Positions 1 to 9,289 of a stretch of 64,000 nt of DNA are shown piece after piece. Under the pieces are notes generated by a model that saw nothing but the letters and a program-made list of their open reading frames with translations, did not search any database and had not been told where the DNA came from. Source of the stretch: AP-15 sp050729795. Its GTDB lineage: Bacteria > Pseudomonadota > Alphaproteobacteria > ATCC43930 > CGMCC-115725. Position 1 is the first letter of the stretch. The number at the start of each line of letters is the position of its first letter. The position numbers were made by a program, and so were the translations under genes. The stretch spans positions 8,048 through 72,047 of the forward strand of contig JBOHME010000008.1 in the NCBI GenBank assembly GCA_050729795.1, read 5' to 3'.

Positions 1-853
<853 letters not shown>

Positions 854-1019
854 CTACACCCTCTTTTGCCCGGCCCGGGGCTTATCGATGATCGGGCATC
901 CGCGAGTAGCCGGCGCGCAGGGTCCGGGCCATCGGACGGTGCCGACCCCGCGCACAGCTGGGCCACGGTGAAGAAACGAGCATTGGCCTCGAACCCTGCG
1001 TCGAATCCCGGGAGAACGG

Positions 1020-1580
1020 CTATCCGGTGCCTTTCATCTGCAGCTGCAGGCGCCGCAGCTTGCTATCGACCGACCCATCGACCATGCGCGAACCGACTTT
1101 GACGATCATTCCACCGATCAGCCGCGGATCGACCCGGGCCTCGATGAACACCCGCCGGCCGACCGTATGCCGCAGCTGTTCGGCCAAAGCCTCGGTCTGG
1201 GTCTCGCTCAAGGGCTGCGCCGTTGCAACCGCTACGGTGATCTCGCCGCGCCGGCTGCCGAGCTCCGCCAGGTATGCCTCGATCATCGCCGGCACCGCGA
1301 ACAGGCGCCGGTTCTGGGCGACGACCGCCAGAAAATCGCGCACCAGCGGCGACAACCCGGCTGCGCTTGCCAATGCCGCGATCGCCTGCGCCTGCTGCTC
1401 GCGCGACACCACCGGGCTGCGGATCAGCCGTCTCAGATCCGGGCTTTCCGCCAGCATGGCGCGCAGTTGTCGCAGATCGGCGGCGACCGCATCGAGCGCC
1501 CGGCGTTCGTCGGCAATGTCGAACAGCGCCGCCGCATAGCGCTCGGCCAGGGCTGACACGCCCGTCGTATCGGTCGCCAA
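1020..1580 (-). CDS. atpH: ATP synthase F1 subunit delta
   Basis: Delta subunit (186 aa) linking the F1 head to the peripheral stalk of ATP synthase. The family-typical N-terminal helical stretch VSALAERYAAALFDIA and the C-terminal IGGMIVKVGSRMVDGSVDSK are present. I chose the TTG at 1580, giving MATDTTGVSALAERYAAALF, because it restores the usual family length and an AGGA lies about 10 nt upstream. The open frame extends further 5' in frame, but that part has no family resemblance. As the first atp gene in this cluster it should have the operon promoter in 1581-1827, where I could not identify a convincing -35/-10 pair. Confidence 0.94.
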   Translation of the reverse strand: MATDTTGVSALAERYAAALFDIADERRALDAVAADLRQLRAMLAESPDLRRLIRSPVVSREQQAQAIAALASAAGLSPLVRDFLAVVAQNRRLFAVPAMIEAYLAELGSRRGEITVAVATAQPLSETQTEALAEQLRHTVGRRVFIEARVDPRLIGGMIVKVGSRMVDGSVDSKLRRLQLQMKGTG

Positions 1581-1827
1581 TGTACAGCAATCCTCGCTGG
1601 CCGCATCGGCACGGACGCCGCCGCAGCATGTCCTTGTTGTTTTCGGATGACGCCCCGCGCACCACCGCCAGGGCGCAAGCGCCGCGACATTTTCCCTAAC
1701 ACAGCCCCGCACACAGCGCAACCACCGCCGTCGCCGCAGCGCGGCAGGCGTGGGATGCATGCGCGGCAAGTGTCCTCACCGGGCGGTGGTGCTTCACTCG
1801 TCCGCAGCGTGGACCGGCTGCAGCTCC

Positions 1828-3114
1828 TCAGGCCGCTGCGATCGGGCTCACGCGACCGACCGCGGCACCCGGCCGCTCGACGATCGGGCCGTGCGCCGGA
1901 CGCGCATAGGTGGCTTCGAGCCGTTCGACCGCGGCGGCGACCGCGAGACGCAGCCCGGCCTCGTTGAAAAAAGATCCCGGCAGCATGCAGCGCGCCGCGA
2001 GAACCCGGCGGAACGCGTCGAACAGCTCGCCATCGGGAGGTGCTGCTCGATGCCAGAAATCGTCGAGCTCCCCCTGAAACGTCAGCCCCGGAATATCGTA
2101 CACTGCCTTTCCCAAGGCGATCACCGGCAGCCCATTGGCGAGACCCTGAGCACCCACCGTGCTGTTGACGGTGATCACCGCGCAGCTGCGCGCCAACACC
2201 TTGCTGAGATCGCCGCCATCGAGCACGACGATGCGCTCGGTGATCATCAGCTCGGCCGCGAGGTGACCCAACATCCCGGCCCAATCGACGAGCCCGCTGT
2301 CAAACGGGTGAAGCTTGACGAGGAGCTGCGAGTGCTGCGGCGCATGCCGGGCAAACGAGATCAGCACGTGCTCGATCGCCAGGTGCATCGCGCGGAACGG
2401 CGAATGCACCCGCATCTGGTAGTCGCAATCGAGCTGCAGCGGGAAAAAGTAAACGGGGCCATCACCCAGAGTTTTGAACGCTTCGCCCGCTCGCCGCTCG
2501 GACCGCCGCATCAGCGCGAGGCGGCGCAGCCAGCCCGCATATTCGACCAGCTGATGATAGGGACGATGGGTACGGTAATACGGAAACCGCCACATCCAGG
2601 CCATCGACGACAGATTGTAGAGGACGTCCTCATAGGCCCGGCGGCTGAAGCGGCCCGGCACGCTCGGCGGCCGGTCCCACTCGGGCAGCCCAACCGCCCG
2701 CTCGCGGTACCAGTCGGGGTCACGCGGCAGCGACGAAAAGCCGTTGACGCCGCCTTCTTCGAACGTCACCCAATCCGGCCGGATATAGCCTTCCTCGGCA
2801 ACATGGACGCGCAACACACGACGTTCGGCAATTTGGATGGCGGCCCGATGCAGCGGCCGGCAGTCACCGAACAGGATGATGTCGCTGACCGCGTTGTCGA
2901 CCACCAGACGGTCCAGAAATTCGGGCCATTCGTGCTCGCGGCCGCGAAAATCGACGGCTCCAGGCAGGTGCCAGAACACCCGGTCGCCGCCGTTGAAGTT
3001 GACCCGGTGGACGGCGTGGCCGCGCGCCAGCAGGGCGTGGCCGAGACGCTCGAAAAAGCGCGTCGCCATGCCCTGAAGGAACAGAAAGCTGCGCCCTGAC
3101 GACGCCGGCGTCAC
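1828..3114 (-). CDS. KpsS-like capsule polysaccharide Kdo transferase
   Basis: Protein of 428 aa resembling the KpsS/LipB capsule polysaccharide family, cytoplasmic beta-Kdo transferases that build the lipid-linked linker of group 2 type capsules. The N-terminus SFLFLQGMATRFFERLGHAL and following HRVNFNGGDRVFW are characteristic of the family; HVAEEGYIRPDWVTFE and the late VNSTVGAQGLANGLPVI segment (acceptor/nucleotide-sugar site) are also seen. The start is a GTG at 3114 with no clear Shine-Dalgarno. No kpsC, kpsD, kpsE or kpsMT is adjacent, so other capsule genes would have to be elsewhere. Assignment to the family is firm; the exact sugar transferred is inferred. Confidence 0.85.
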   Translation of the reverse strand: MTPASSGRSFLFLQGMATRFFERLGHALLARGHAVHRVNFNGGDRVFWHLPGAVDFRGREHEWPEFLDRLVVDNAVSDIILFGDCRPLHRAAIQIAERRVLRVHVAEEGYIRPDWVTFEEGGVNGFSSLPRDPDWYRERAVGLPEWDRPPSVPGRFSRRAYEDVLYNLSSMAWMWRFPYYRTHRPYHQLVEYAGWLRRLALMRRSERRAGEAFKTLGDGPVYFFPLQLDCDYQMRVHSPFRAMHLAIEHVLISFARHAPQHSQLLVKLHPFDSGLVDWAGMLGHLAAELMITERIVVLDGGDLSKVLARSCAVITVNSTVGAQGLANGLPVIALGKAVYDIPGLTFQGELDDFWHRAAPPDGELFDAFRRVLAARCMLPGSFFNEAGLRLAVAAAVERLEATYARPAHGPIVERPGAAVGRVSPIAAA

Positions 3115-3379
3115 GATCGAGCGTCGACGGGTGCCGCCACGCCGGCGGGGTTGATCACGTGGAATAGCACCTTGTCCCCCAAACCCGACCTCATCGCCTG
3201 ATCGATGAACGTCAAGTCCGTTCTGCTACTTTCCGTCAGGTTCGCGGCCGATGTCCATTGATTTCTGCGCCGCGCGCCAAGGAGGCATTTGAGCGAATTT
3301 TTCGCCGCCGTTCATCGTTTCTAAGGACGTGCGCCTCGATCCTGCTGCGCGGCATGACCGCCGGGGATCGGGATCGTCG

Positions 3380-3793
3380 ATGGCAAATGTTCTGTTGGCC
3401 GAACCGGATCGTTGGATCCGGCAATTCGTGGCCGGCATCCTCGGTGATAGCGGTCATCGGGTCGAGGCGTGCGGTGGTGGTGAGGAGGCTTGCGGCCGGC
3501 TCGGCCTCGGGACGGTGGACGTCGTGGTCAGCGATTTGGTGTTGAGTGGTGGGGGCGAGGGCGCGGTCTTCGGGCGCAGCTGCGCAGCACTGGGCATCCC
3601 GACAATCACTCTGAGCGGGTGCGAGTACCGGGCCGGCCGGGGACCAGCAAAGCGGCCGCCCGCGCTCGTAGAAAAGCCGTTCCGTTTCGCCGATCTGCAG
3701 CGCGTGCTCGATGCGGTGGAGCGACGCTCCCGCCTGCCATCGCCGGAGGATGACGCATCCCGGCTGGCGGCCCGCCTGGAGCCGGCCGGCTAA
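3380..3793 (+). CDS. Stand-alone response regulator receiver domain
   Basis: A 137-aa CheY-like receiver with no output domain. The protein begins MANVLLAEPDRWIRQFVAGI. Acidic residues follow beta 1 (AEPD), the phospho-acceptor Asp is in VDVVVSDLVLSGG, the switch Thr/Ser is in TITLSG, and the conserved Lys is in LVEKPF, so all key receiver residues are present. A short basic/acidic tail of about 20 residues follows. No histidine kinase is adjacent, so the partner is unknown. The ATG at 3380 was preferred over an in-frame upstream start because it opens directly onto beta strand 1. Confidence 0.85.
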   Translation: MANVLLAEPDRWIRQFVAGILGDSGHRVEACGGGEEACGRLGLGTVDVVVSDLVLSGGGEGAVFGRSCAALGIPTITLSGCEYRAGRGPAKRPPALVEKPFRFADLQRVLDAVERRSRLPSPEDDASRLAARLEPAG

Positions 3794-3823
3794 AAACGGC
3801 GGTTCGCATCGCTTCCGCCGCAA

Positions 3824-3885
3824 GCGCGGTCGGGTGCAGGCAGGCGCGGCCGGGTGCAGGCAGGGCGCGGTCGGGTGCAGGCAGG
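3824..3885. repeat. Tandem repeat, 20-21 bp unit x3
   Basis: Three consecutive near-identical units of gcgcggtcgggtgcaggcag(g) at 3824-3843, 3844-3864 and 3865-3885. They lie between the receiver gene and the 3' end of tlyA, in non-coding sequence. This is one of a series of short tandem repeats in the window. Confidence 0.9.
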
Positions 3886-3916
3886 GCGACGCCTCAGCGG
3901 GTGGCTCGGCAGCAAC

Positions 3917-4657
3917 TCAGGCTTTGGCAGCGTAAAGCAGAAACTCACGGTTGCCGTCCGGACCCAGAACGGGGCTCCCGGTAATGCCGATCACGGTCCA
4001 GCCGGGTCGGCTGCCGATCCAGGCTGCGACACGGTCGCAGACCGCGCGATGCACGGCAGGGTCGCGCACGACCCCGCCTTTGCCGACATGCTCGCGGCCT
4101 GCTTCGAATTGCGGCTTGACGAGCGCCACCAGACCTGCCTGTGGCGCGGTCAACGCGAGCCCCGCCGGGAGCACGGTCGCCAGCCCGATAAAGCTCGCAT
4201 CGCAAGTGACAATCTCGACCGGCTCGGGAATATGGTCGGCTGACAATCGGCGGGCATTCAGCCGCTCGAGCACAATGACACGCGGGTCTTGCCGCAGCTT
4301 CCAGGCGAGCTGGCCGTGTCCGACATCGACCGCGTAGACGCGGCTCGCGCCGCGCACCAGCAGCACCTCGGAAAAGCCGCCGGTCGAGGCGCCGATATCG
4401 AGGGCCACCAAGTCGGTGATTCTGATACCGAAATGATCAAGCGCATGAGCGAGCTTGATCCCGCCGCGCGACACCCACGGGTGGTCGCGGCCTCTGACCG
4501 TCAGCACCGTATCGGTGCCGAGCGGATCGCCCGCCTTGGCGATCCTGCGCTCGTCGGCGAAGACGAGGCCAGCGAGGATCAGCGCCTGCGCCCGTGTCCG
4601 GCTTTCGGCGAGCCCGCGCTCGACCAGCAGCCGATCGGCCCGCAGCTTTGCCGGCAA
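3917..4657 (-). CDS. tlyA: TlyA family rRNA (cytidine-2'-O)-methyltransferase
   Basis: TlyA/hemolysin A family methyltransferase (246 aa). Homologues 2'-O-methylate cytidines in 16S and 23S rRNA using SAM. It has an N-terminal S4 RNA-binding domain (RADRLLVERGLAESRTRAQ, residues about 6-65), then an FtsJ-like Rossmann domain with the SAM motif LDIGASTGGFSEVLL and the catalytic-type KPQFEAGREHVGKGG block. The start is a TTG at 4657, 11 nt downstream of the dxs stop; no ATG offers a better N-terminus. It is the last gene of the HDAC-xseB-ispA-dxs-tlyA run, a conserved alphaproteobacterial arrangement. Confidence 0.93.
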   Translation of the reverse strand: MPAKLRADRLLVERGLAESRTRAQALILAGLVFADERRIAKAGDPLGTDTVLTVRGRDHPWVSRGGIKLAHALDHFGIRITDLVALDIGASTGGFSEVLLVRGASRVYAVDVGHGQLAWKLRQDPRVIVLERLNARRLSADHIPEPVEIVTCDASFIGLATVLPAGLALTAPQAGLVALVKPQFEAGREHVGKGGVVRDPAVHRAVCDRVAAWIGSRPGWTVIGITGSPVLGPDGNREFLLYAAKA

Positions 4658-4668
4658 GCCCGGAACGG

Positions 4669-6609
4669 CTAGGCGCGGGCGGGCTGCGCGGCGATTTCGC
4701 GACCGAGCGCCGACAGCGCCATGGCCACGATATGGCTCGCGTTGAGCCCGGCCAGATCGTATTGCGCCTGCGGGCTGTCGTGATCGAGAAAGCGATCGGG
4801 CAGCACCATGCTGCGGATTTTGAGCCCGTGATCGAGCAGGCCACTCATCGCCAAATGCTGCAGCACATGGCTGCCAAAGCCGCCGATCGCCCCTTCCTCG
4901 ATCGTGATCAAGACCTCGTGCTCACGCGCCAGACGGCTGACGAGATCGGTATCGAGCGGCTTGGCGAAACGGGCATCGGCCACCGTCGTCGAGAGGCCGT
5001 AGGCGGCCAACTCCTGCGCCGCTTTCAGGCATTCGGCGAGGCGGCCGCCAAAGCTCAAAAGCGCGATCGTATTGCCCTCGCGCAGGATGCGGCCGCGGCC
5101 GATCTCAAGCGGCACGCCCTGTTCCGGCAAAGCCACGCCAACCCCTTCGCCACGCGGGAAGCGCACCGCGGAGGGCGCATCGTCGATCGCCACACAGGTC
5201 GAGACCATGTGCACGAGCTCCGCTTCGTCGGCGGCGGCCATGATCACAAAACCCGGCAGGCAGCCGAGATAGGTGATATCGAACGATCCGGCATGGGTCT
5301 GGCCGTCCTGACCGACGAGCCCCGCCCGATCGATCGCAAAACGCACCGGCAATTTCTGGATCGCGACGTCGTGCACCACCTGGTCGTAGGCGCGCTGCAG
5401 AAAGGTCGAGTAGATCGCTGCGAACGGCTTCATCCCTTCGGCGGCGAGACCGGCGGCGAACGTGACCGCGTGCTGCTCGGCGATACCGACATCGAAGCAG
5501 CGTTTGGGAAACTTGTCGCCGAACAGGTTGAGCCCGGTTCCCGACGGCATCGCCGCCGTGATCGCGACGATCCGGTCGTCCGCCTCGGCTTCCTTGATCA
5601 GCGATTTGGCGAAGACCGTCGTATAGGCCGGCGCTTTGGGGGTCGATTTCGCCTGCGCGCCGGTGATCACGTCGAATTTGGCGACGCTGTGCCATTTGTC
5701 GTCGGCCTGCTCGGCCGACAGGTAGCCGTGGCCTTTTTCGGTGACCGCGTGCACCAGGATCGGGCCGGATTCCCTGGTATCGCGGACGTTCTTCAGCACC
5801 GGCAGCAGATGATCGATATTGTGGCCGTCGATCGGGCCGACGTAATAGAACCCCATCTCCTCGAACAGGGTGCCGCCGGTGACAAAGCCGCGGGCCAATT
5901 CCTCGGCGCGCCGGGCCGCATCTTCGAGCGGCTTGGGAAAGTGCCGCGCCACCTCCTTGGCGATGTGGCGCAGCGACATGAACGATTTCGACGATAAAAG
6001 GCGCGACAGGTACGCGCTCATCGCGCCAACCGGCGGAGCGATCGACATGTCGTTGTCGTTCAGGATCACGATCAGCCGCGAATCCATCGCACCGGCATTG
6101 TTCATCGCCTCATAGGCCATGCCGGCGCTCATCGCGCCATCGCCGATGACCGCGATCACATTGCGCCGCTCGCCGCGAAAATCGCGGGCGACCGCCATAC
6201 CCAGCCCCGCCGAGATCGAGGTCGAGCTGTGCGCCGCGCCAAACGGGTCGTATTCGCTCTCCGAGCGCTTGGTGAAGCCGCTGAGCCCGCCGCCCTGACG
6301 GATCGTGCGGATGCGGTCGCGGCGGCCCGTCAGGATTTTGTGCGGGTAGGCCTGGTGGCCGACATCCCAGATCAGCCGGTCGTTCGGCGTGTCGAACACA
6401 TAGTGCAACGCCACGGTCAGCTCGACGACACCGAGCCCGGCGCCAAAATGACCCCCGGTGATCGAGACCGCATCGATCAATTCACCGCGCAACTCATCGG
6501 CGAGCTGCCGCAAATCCGATTCCGGCAGGCGGCGCAGATCGGCCGGCACGTCGATCCGGTCGAGCAATGGAGTCCGATTGGAAATCGGACGATTCGGGTT
6601 CGAATCCAA
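4669..6609 (-). CDS. dxs: 1-deoxy-D-xylulose-5-phosphate synthase
   Basis: First enzyme of the non-mevalonate isoprenoid pathway (646 aa). It condenses pyruvate and glyceraldehyde-3-phosphate in a thiamine-diphosphate-dependent reaction. Visible features are LIWDVGHQAYPHKILTGR, GHSSTSIS-type segment AAHSSTSISAGLGM, the TPP motif IGDGAMSAGMAYEAMNNAG, and the transketolase-type FDVGIAEQHAVTFAAGLA. The start is the TTG at 6609, supported by a strong GAGGAG 7 nt upstream; no ATG lies before the conserved TPLLDRIDVPADLR segment. Two perfect hairpins lie immediately after the start codon (see 6572-6606). ispA ends 11 nt upstream, and ispE, another step of the pathway, is also in this window at 18.3 kb. 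Confidence 0.97.
   Translation of the reverse strand: MDSNPNRPISNRTPLLDRIDVPADLRRLPESDLRQLADELRGELIDAVSITGGHFGAGLGVVELTVALHYVFDTPNDRLIWDVGHQAYPHKILTGRRDRIRTIRQGGGLSGFTKRSESEYDPFGAAHSSTSISAGLGMAVARDFRGERRNVIAVIGDGAMSAGMAYEAMNNAGAMDSRLIVILNDNDMSIAPPVGAMSAYLSRLLSSKSFMSLRHIAKEVARHFPKPLEDAARRAEELARGFVTGGTLFEEMGFYYVGPIDGHNIDHLLPVLKNVRDTRESGPILVHAVTEKGHGYLSAEQADDKWHSVAKFDVITGAQAKSTPKAPAYTTVFAKSLIKEAEADDRIVAITAAMPSGTGLNLFGDKFPKRCFDVGIAEQHAVTFAAGLAAEGMKPFAAIYSTFLQRAYDQVVHDVAIQKLPVRFAIDRAGLVGQDGQTHAGSFDITYLGCLPGFVIMAAADEAELVHMVSTCVAIDDAPSAVRFPRGEGVGVALPEQGVPLEIGRGRILREGNTIALLSFGGRLAECLKAAQELAAYGLSTTVADARFAKPLDTDLVSRLAREHEVLITIEEGAIGGFGSHVLQHLAMSGLLDHGLKIRSMVLPDRFLDHDSPQAQYDLAGLNASHIVAMALSALGREIAAQPARA
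6572..6606 (-). other. Back-to-back hairpins at the start of dxs coding sequence
   Basis: Two adjacent perfect inverted repeats. One is gtccgat-(5 nt)-atcggac at 6572-6590 and the other gattcg-ggtt-cgaatc at 6591-6606. In dxs mRNA they begin directly after the TTG start codon (6609-6607) and occupy codons 2-13. Such structure at the initiation site could modulate translation; that role is inferred from position only. Confidence 0.55.
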
Positions 6610-6620
6610 TGCTGCGCTCC

Positions 6621-7562
6621 TCAGGTGCGGCGGCTGATCACGAATCGCGCCACCTCTCTTAAAAGTTCCGCTCTTCGCTCGAACAAATCAAGATGCGCGA
6701 CGGCTTGGCGTACCAGGAGCTCGGCCTGTTCGCGCGCGCGCTCGATACCGAGGATTGAGACAAATGTCGCCTTGCCGGCTGCGGCGTCGGCTCCGACCGG
6801 TTTGCCGGTCTCGGCCGCCGATCCTTCGACATCCAACAGATCGTCGGCGATCTGAAAGGCAAGACCGAGATCGTGCGCGTAGCCGCGCAGCGCTGCTCGC
6901 GCTTCGGGGGCGGCTTTTGCGAGAATTGCACCGGCCTCGCTCGAAAAAGCGATCAACGCACCGGTCTTCATGCGCTGCAGGCGGGTGATCGCACCGATAT
7001 CGAGAGTCTGCCGCTCGGCGATCAGATCGATCATCTGGCCGCCGACCATGCCGGCGGGCCCGGCGGCCGCAGCCAGCGCCGATACCAATTCACAGCGAAC
7101 CGCCGGATCGGCATGGGTGTCGGGGTGTGCCAGCACCTCAAAGGCAAGGGTCAGCAATCCATCGCCGGCGAGGATCGCGGTCGCCTCGTCGAATTGCTGG
7201 TGGCAGGTCGGCCGGCCGCGGCGCAAATCACTGTCGTCCATCGCCGGCAGATCGTCATGCACCAGCGAATAAGCATGGACCATCTCGATCGCCGCCGCCA
7301 CCTGCAAGGCGCAATGGCGGGCGACCCCGAACAGCCGCGCCCCGGCCAGCACCAGCAACGGGCGCAGCCGCTTGCCCGGGGCCAGCGCCGAATAGCGCAT
7401 CGCCTCCATGACGCGGGCCTCGATGTCCGGCGCCACCACCAACAGGCGGTCGAGCACCGAATCGGTCAGCGCGGCGGCCTGTGCCGACGCTTCGGGAAAC
7501 GAGGCCGCATCCGCCCACAGCGTGTCAGTCAAGGTTCGCCGGCTCCGCCGCAATCGCGCCAT
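6621..7562 (-). CDS. ispA: Short-chain polyprenyl synthase (farnesyl/geranylgeranyl diphosphate synthase)
   Basis: Trans-prenyltransferase that extends DMAPP with IPP to GPP/FPP (313 aa as drawn). The first aspartate-rich motif is in SLVHDDLPAMDDSDLRRGRP and the second in FQIADDLLDVEGS. GKRLRPLLVLAGARLFG upstream and the GKATFVSILGIERAR loop are also typical. The ATG at 7562 overlaps xseB by 38 bp and lacks a Shine-Dalgarno; an in-frame TTG at 7532 (10 codons in), overlapping the xseB stop and preceded by GGAG, is an equally plausible true start and would give 303 aa. It sits between xseB and dxs, in keeping with a single isoprenoid transcription unit. Confidence 0.94.
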   Translation of the reverse strand: MARLRRSRRTLTDTLWADAASFPEASAQAAALTDSVLDRLLVVAPDIEARVMEAMRYSALAPGKRLRPLLVLAGARLFGVARHCALQVAAAIEMVHAYSLVHDDLPAMDDSDLRRGRPTCHQQFDEATAILAGDGLLTLAFEVLAHPDTHADPAVRCELVSALAAAAGPAGMVGGQMIDLIAERQTLDIGAITRLQRMKTGALIAFSSEAGAILAKAAPEARAALRGYAHDLGLAFQIADDLLDVEGSAAETGKPVGADAAAGKATFVSILGIERAREQAELLVRQAVAHLDLFERRAELLREVARFVISRRT

Positions 7563-7776
7563 CGGGGCCGATGATGATCCGCTCGACCCGCTGCTGCGCT
7601 TCGTTGAGCTTTCGTTCGCAATGCTGCTTCAGCTGCGCCCCGCGCTCATAGGATTGGATCGCCTCGTCGAGCTTGACCTGCCCGGCTTCGAGCCGCCGCA
7701 CGATCTGCTCGAGCTCGGCAAGCGCGTCCTCAAAGCTCATTGCCGCGATATCGGGGGGCAGGCTGGTGTCGGCCAT
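7525..7776 (-). CDS. xseB: Exodeoxyribonuclease VII small subunit
   Basis: Small subunit (83 aa) of exonuclease VII, which degrades single-stranded DNA together with XseA. The protein starts MADTSLPPDIAAMSFEDALA. It contains the family core LAELEQIVRRLEAGQVKLDE and YERGAQLKQHCERKLNEAQ, both predicted helical. The ATG at 7776 was chosen over the longer in-frame extension because family members begin just before the SFEDAL segment. xseB immediately precedes ispA with overlapping ends, the arrangement found in many proteobacteria. xseA is not in the window. Confidence 0.94.
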   Translation of the reverse strand: MADTSLPPDIAAMSFEDALAELEQIVRRLEAGQVKLDEAIQSYERGAQLKQHCERKLNEAQQRVERIIIGPDGAIAAEPANLD

Positions 7777-7903
7777 GAGGACTCTTTTAGCAGACGGCTC
7801 GAGGTCTGTCGGCTGCCCCGGCAGCTTGCGGGACCGGGAAGCCGGCCAAAAGTTGCCATATTGCAACACTGGTCGCCCCAATCCGTCCCACGCCCAATCC
7901 GTC

Positions 7904-8830
7904 TCAGGCTCGCATCAGGACGCGCAGATGCGCGGCGGCGCTAGCGCCGAGCGCGGCCAGATCATACCCGCCCTCGAGCGTCGATACGAGCCGCCCTTGG
8001 GCATGTCGCAACGCGATCCCGCAAAGCTCCTCGGTAATCCATGCGAAATCGGCCTCGTCGAGCATCAGCTGGGCCAGCGGGTCCGCTTGGTGAGCGTCGA
8101 AACCGGCCGAGATCAGCACCAGCTCCGGGCTGAACGCGTCGAGCGCCGGCAGCACCTGTCCCTTCATTGCCAGCCGGAACGGACCCGAGCCCGACATTGG
8201 CCGCAGCGGCACGTTGACGATATTGCCCATTCCGGTTTCGCTGGCCGCACCGGTGCCGGGATAGAGCGGGGATTGGTGCGTCGAGGCGTAAAACAGGCTG
8301 TCGTCGGGGGCGAAAGCGGCCTGGGTGCCGTTGCCGTGATGCACGTCGAAATCGACCACCGCGACGCGTTCGAGGCGATGCACGTCACGGGCGCGCAGCG
8401 CGCCGATCGCGACATTGTTGAACAGGCAGAAGCCCATCGCCCGCTCCGGCTCGGCGTGATGGCCGGGCGGGCGCACCGCACAAAAGGCATTGTCGGCCTC
8501 GCCCGCGACGACGGCATCGACCGCTGCCACCACCGCCCCGGCCGCGTGCAGCGCTGCCCGCCCCGATCCCGGCGACAGCACCGTGTCGGCATCGATCGCC
8601 GCATGCCCCGACCTGGGCACCGCGCCGAGCACCCGCTCGACATGGCGGCGGGAATGGATCCGCAGCACATCGTCGAGCGCCGCCTGTGGCGCCTGGCGGC
8701 GTTCGAGCGCGGCGAATTGTGGGCCGGAGATCGCCGCCAGCACGGCCCGCAGCCGGTCCGGTGATTCCGGGTGATGGTCTCCGGGATCGTGCTCGAGACA
8801 GGCGTCATGGGTATAGAGAAATGTGGTCAT
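7904..8830 (-). CDS. Histone deacetylase family (acetoin utilization / acetylpolyamine hydrolase-like) protein
   Basis: Zinc-dependent deacetylase-fold protein of 308 aa. Family members remove acetyl groups from lysine, polyamines or related amides; the substrate here is not predictable. Catalytic and metal motifs are visible: RPPGHHAEP (His-His pair), VVDFDVHHGNG (Zn-binding Asp/His), SAGFDAHQADPL (second metal Asp) and TLEGGYD near the C-terminus. The ATG at 8830 is preceded by AGG about 10 nt upstream and opens onto FLYTHDACLEHDPGDHHPE, the usual N-terminal strand. It lies upstream of xseB in the same orientation with a 127-bp gap, a conserved alphaproteobacterial neighbourhood. Confidence 0.92.
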   Translation of the reverse strand: MTTFLYTHDACLEHDPGDHHPESPDRLRAVLAAISGPQFAALERRQAPQAALDDVLRIHSRRHVERVLGAVPRSGHAAIDADTVLSPGSGRAALHAAGAVVAAVDAVVAGEADNAFCAVRPPGHHAEPERAMGFCLFNNVAIGALRARDVHRLERVAVVDFDVHHGNGTQAAFAPDDSLFYASTHQSPLYPGTGAASETGMGNIVNVPLRPMSGSGPFRLAMKGQVLPALDAFSPELVLISAGFDAHQADPLAQLMLDEADFAWITEELCGIALRHAQGRLVSTLEGGYDLAALGASAAAHLRVLMRA

Positions 8831-8917
8831 CGGCAGACCTCGCCAGCAATTCGCCGGCAAATTGTGGCACAGTTGGGCGGGCCGCCCTAATCGGAATCAC
8901 CCGAGCTCAGCCGGATC

Positions 8918-9289
8918 TCAACGGCGCTGCCAGGCATGGAGTGCTATCGCCGCCCAGCCGATCAGCAGGCTCACCCCGCCAAACGGCGTCAGCCAGGCGA
9001 AACGGGCATCCCCGATCAGCGCCAGCGCATAGAGGCTGAAGCTGAACAGGACGATGCCGATGGCGAAGGCCGATCCGGCAATCGCAAGCGCCAGCCCCGG
9101 CCGCTCGGTGCGGTCGGCCAGCGCCGCCACGGCGAGCAGCGCTGCGGCATGGACCAGGCCATAGAGCGCACCGGTGCGCAGCAGCTCTGCCGCGCGCAGC
9201 TCGCTTCCGGTGAAATGTGCGGCGACCGCTCCCGCCGCCACCGCGAACAGCCCGCCGAGGGCCGCCACCGCGAGCCAGCAGCGGATCAC
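8918..9289 (-). CDS. DUF423 family membrane protein
   Basis: Small integral membrane protein (123 aa) of the DUF423/YgdD family, function unknown. It is predicted to have four membrane helices: about residues 4-24, 38-58, 66-88 and 97-117. The family's N-terminal AALGGLFAVAAGAVAAH and C-terminal LTPFGGVSLLIGWAAIA are present. It starts with a GTG that overlaps the stop of the upstream glycosyltransferase by 4 bp, so the two are translationally coupled. Confidence 0.88.
   Translation of the reverse strand: MIRCWLAVAALGGLFAVAAGAVAAHFTGSELRAAELLRTGALYGLVHAAALLAVAALADRTERPGLALAIAGSAFAIGIVLFSFSLYALALIGDARFAWLTPFGGVSLLIGWAAIALHAWQRR

Noticed and set aside
6572..6610. A tRNA or tRNA fragment (T-arm-like ggttcgaatcc with an adjacent hairpin having a 7-nt loop)
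   Set aside because: There is no acceptor stem or D-arm, and the sequence encodes the N-terminus of Dxs on the other strand. It is kept only as a hairpin pair.
8844..8866. Small inverted repeat (caatt/aattg) upstream of the HDAC-like gene
   Set aside because: Arms of only five bases occur by chance and there is nothing else to support an operator.
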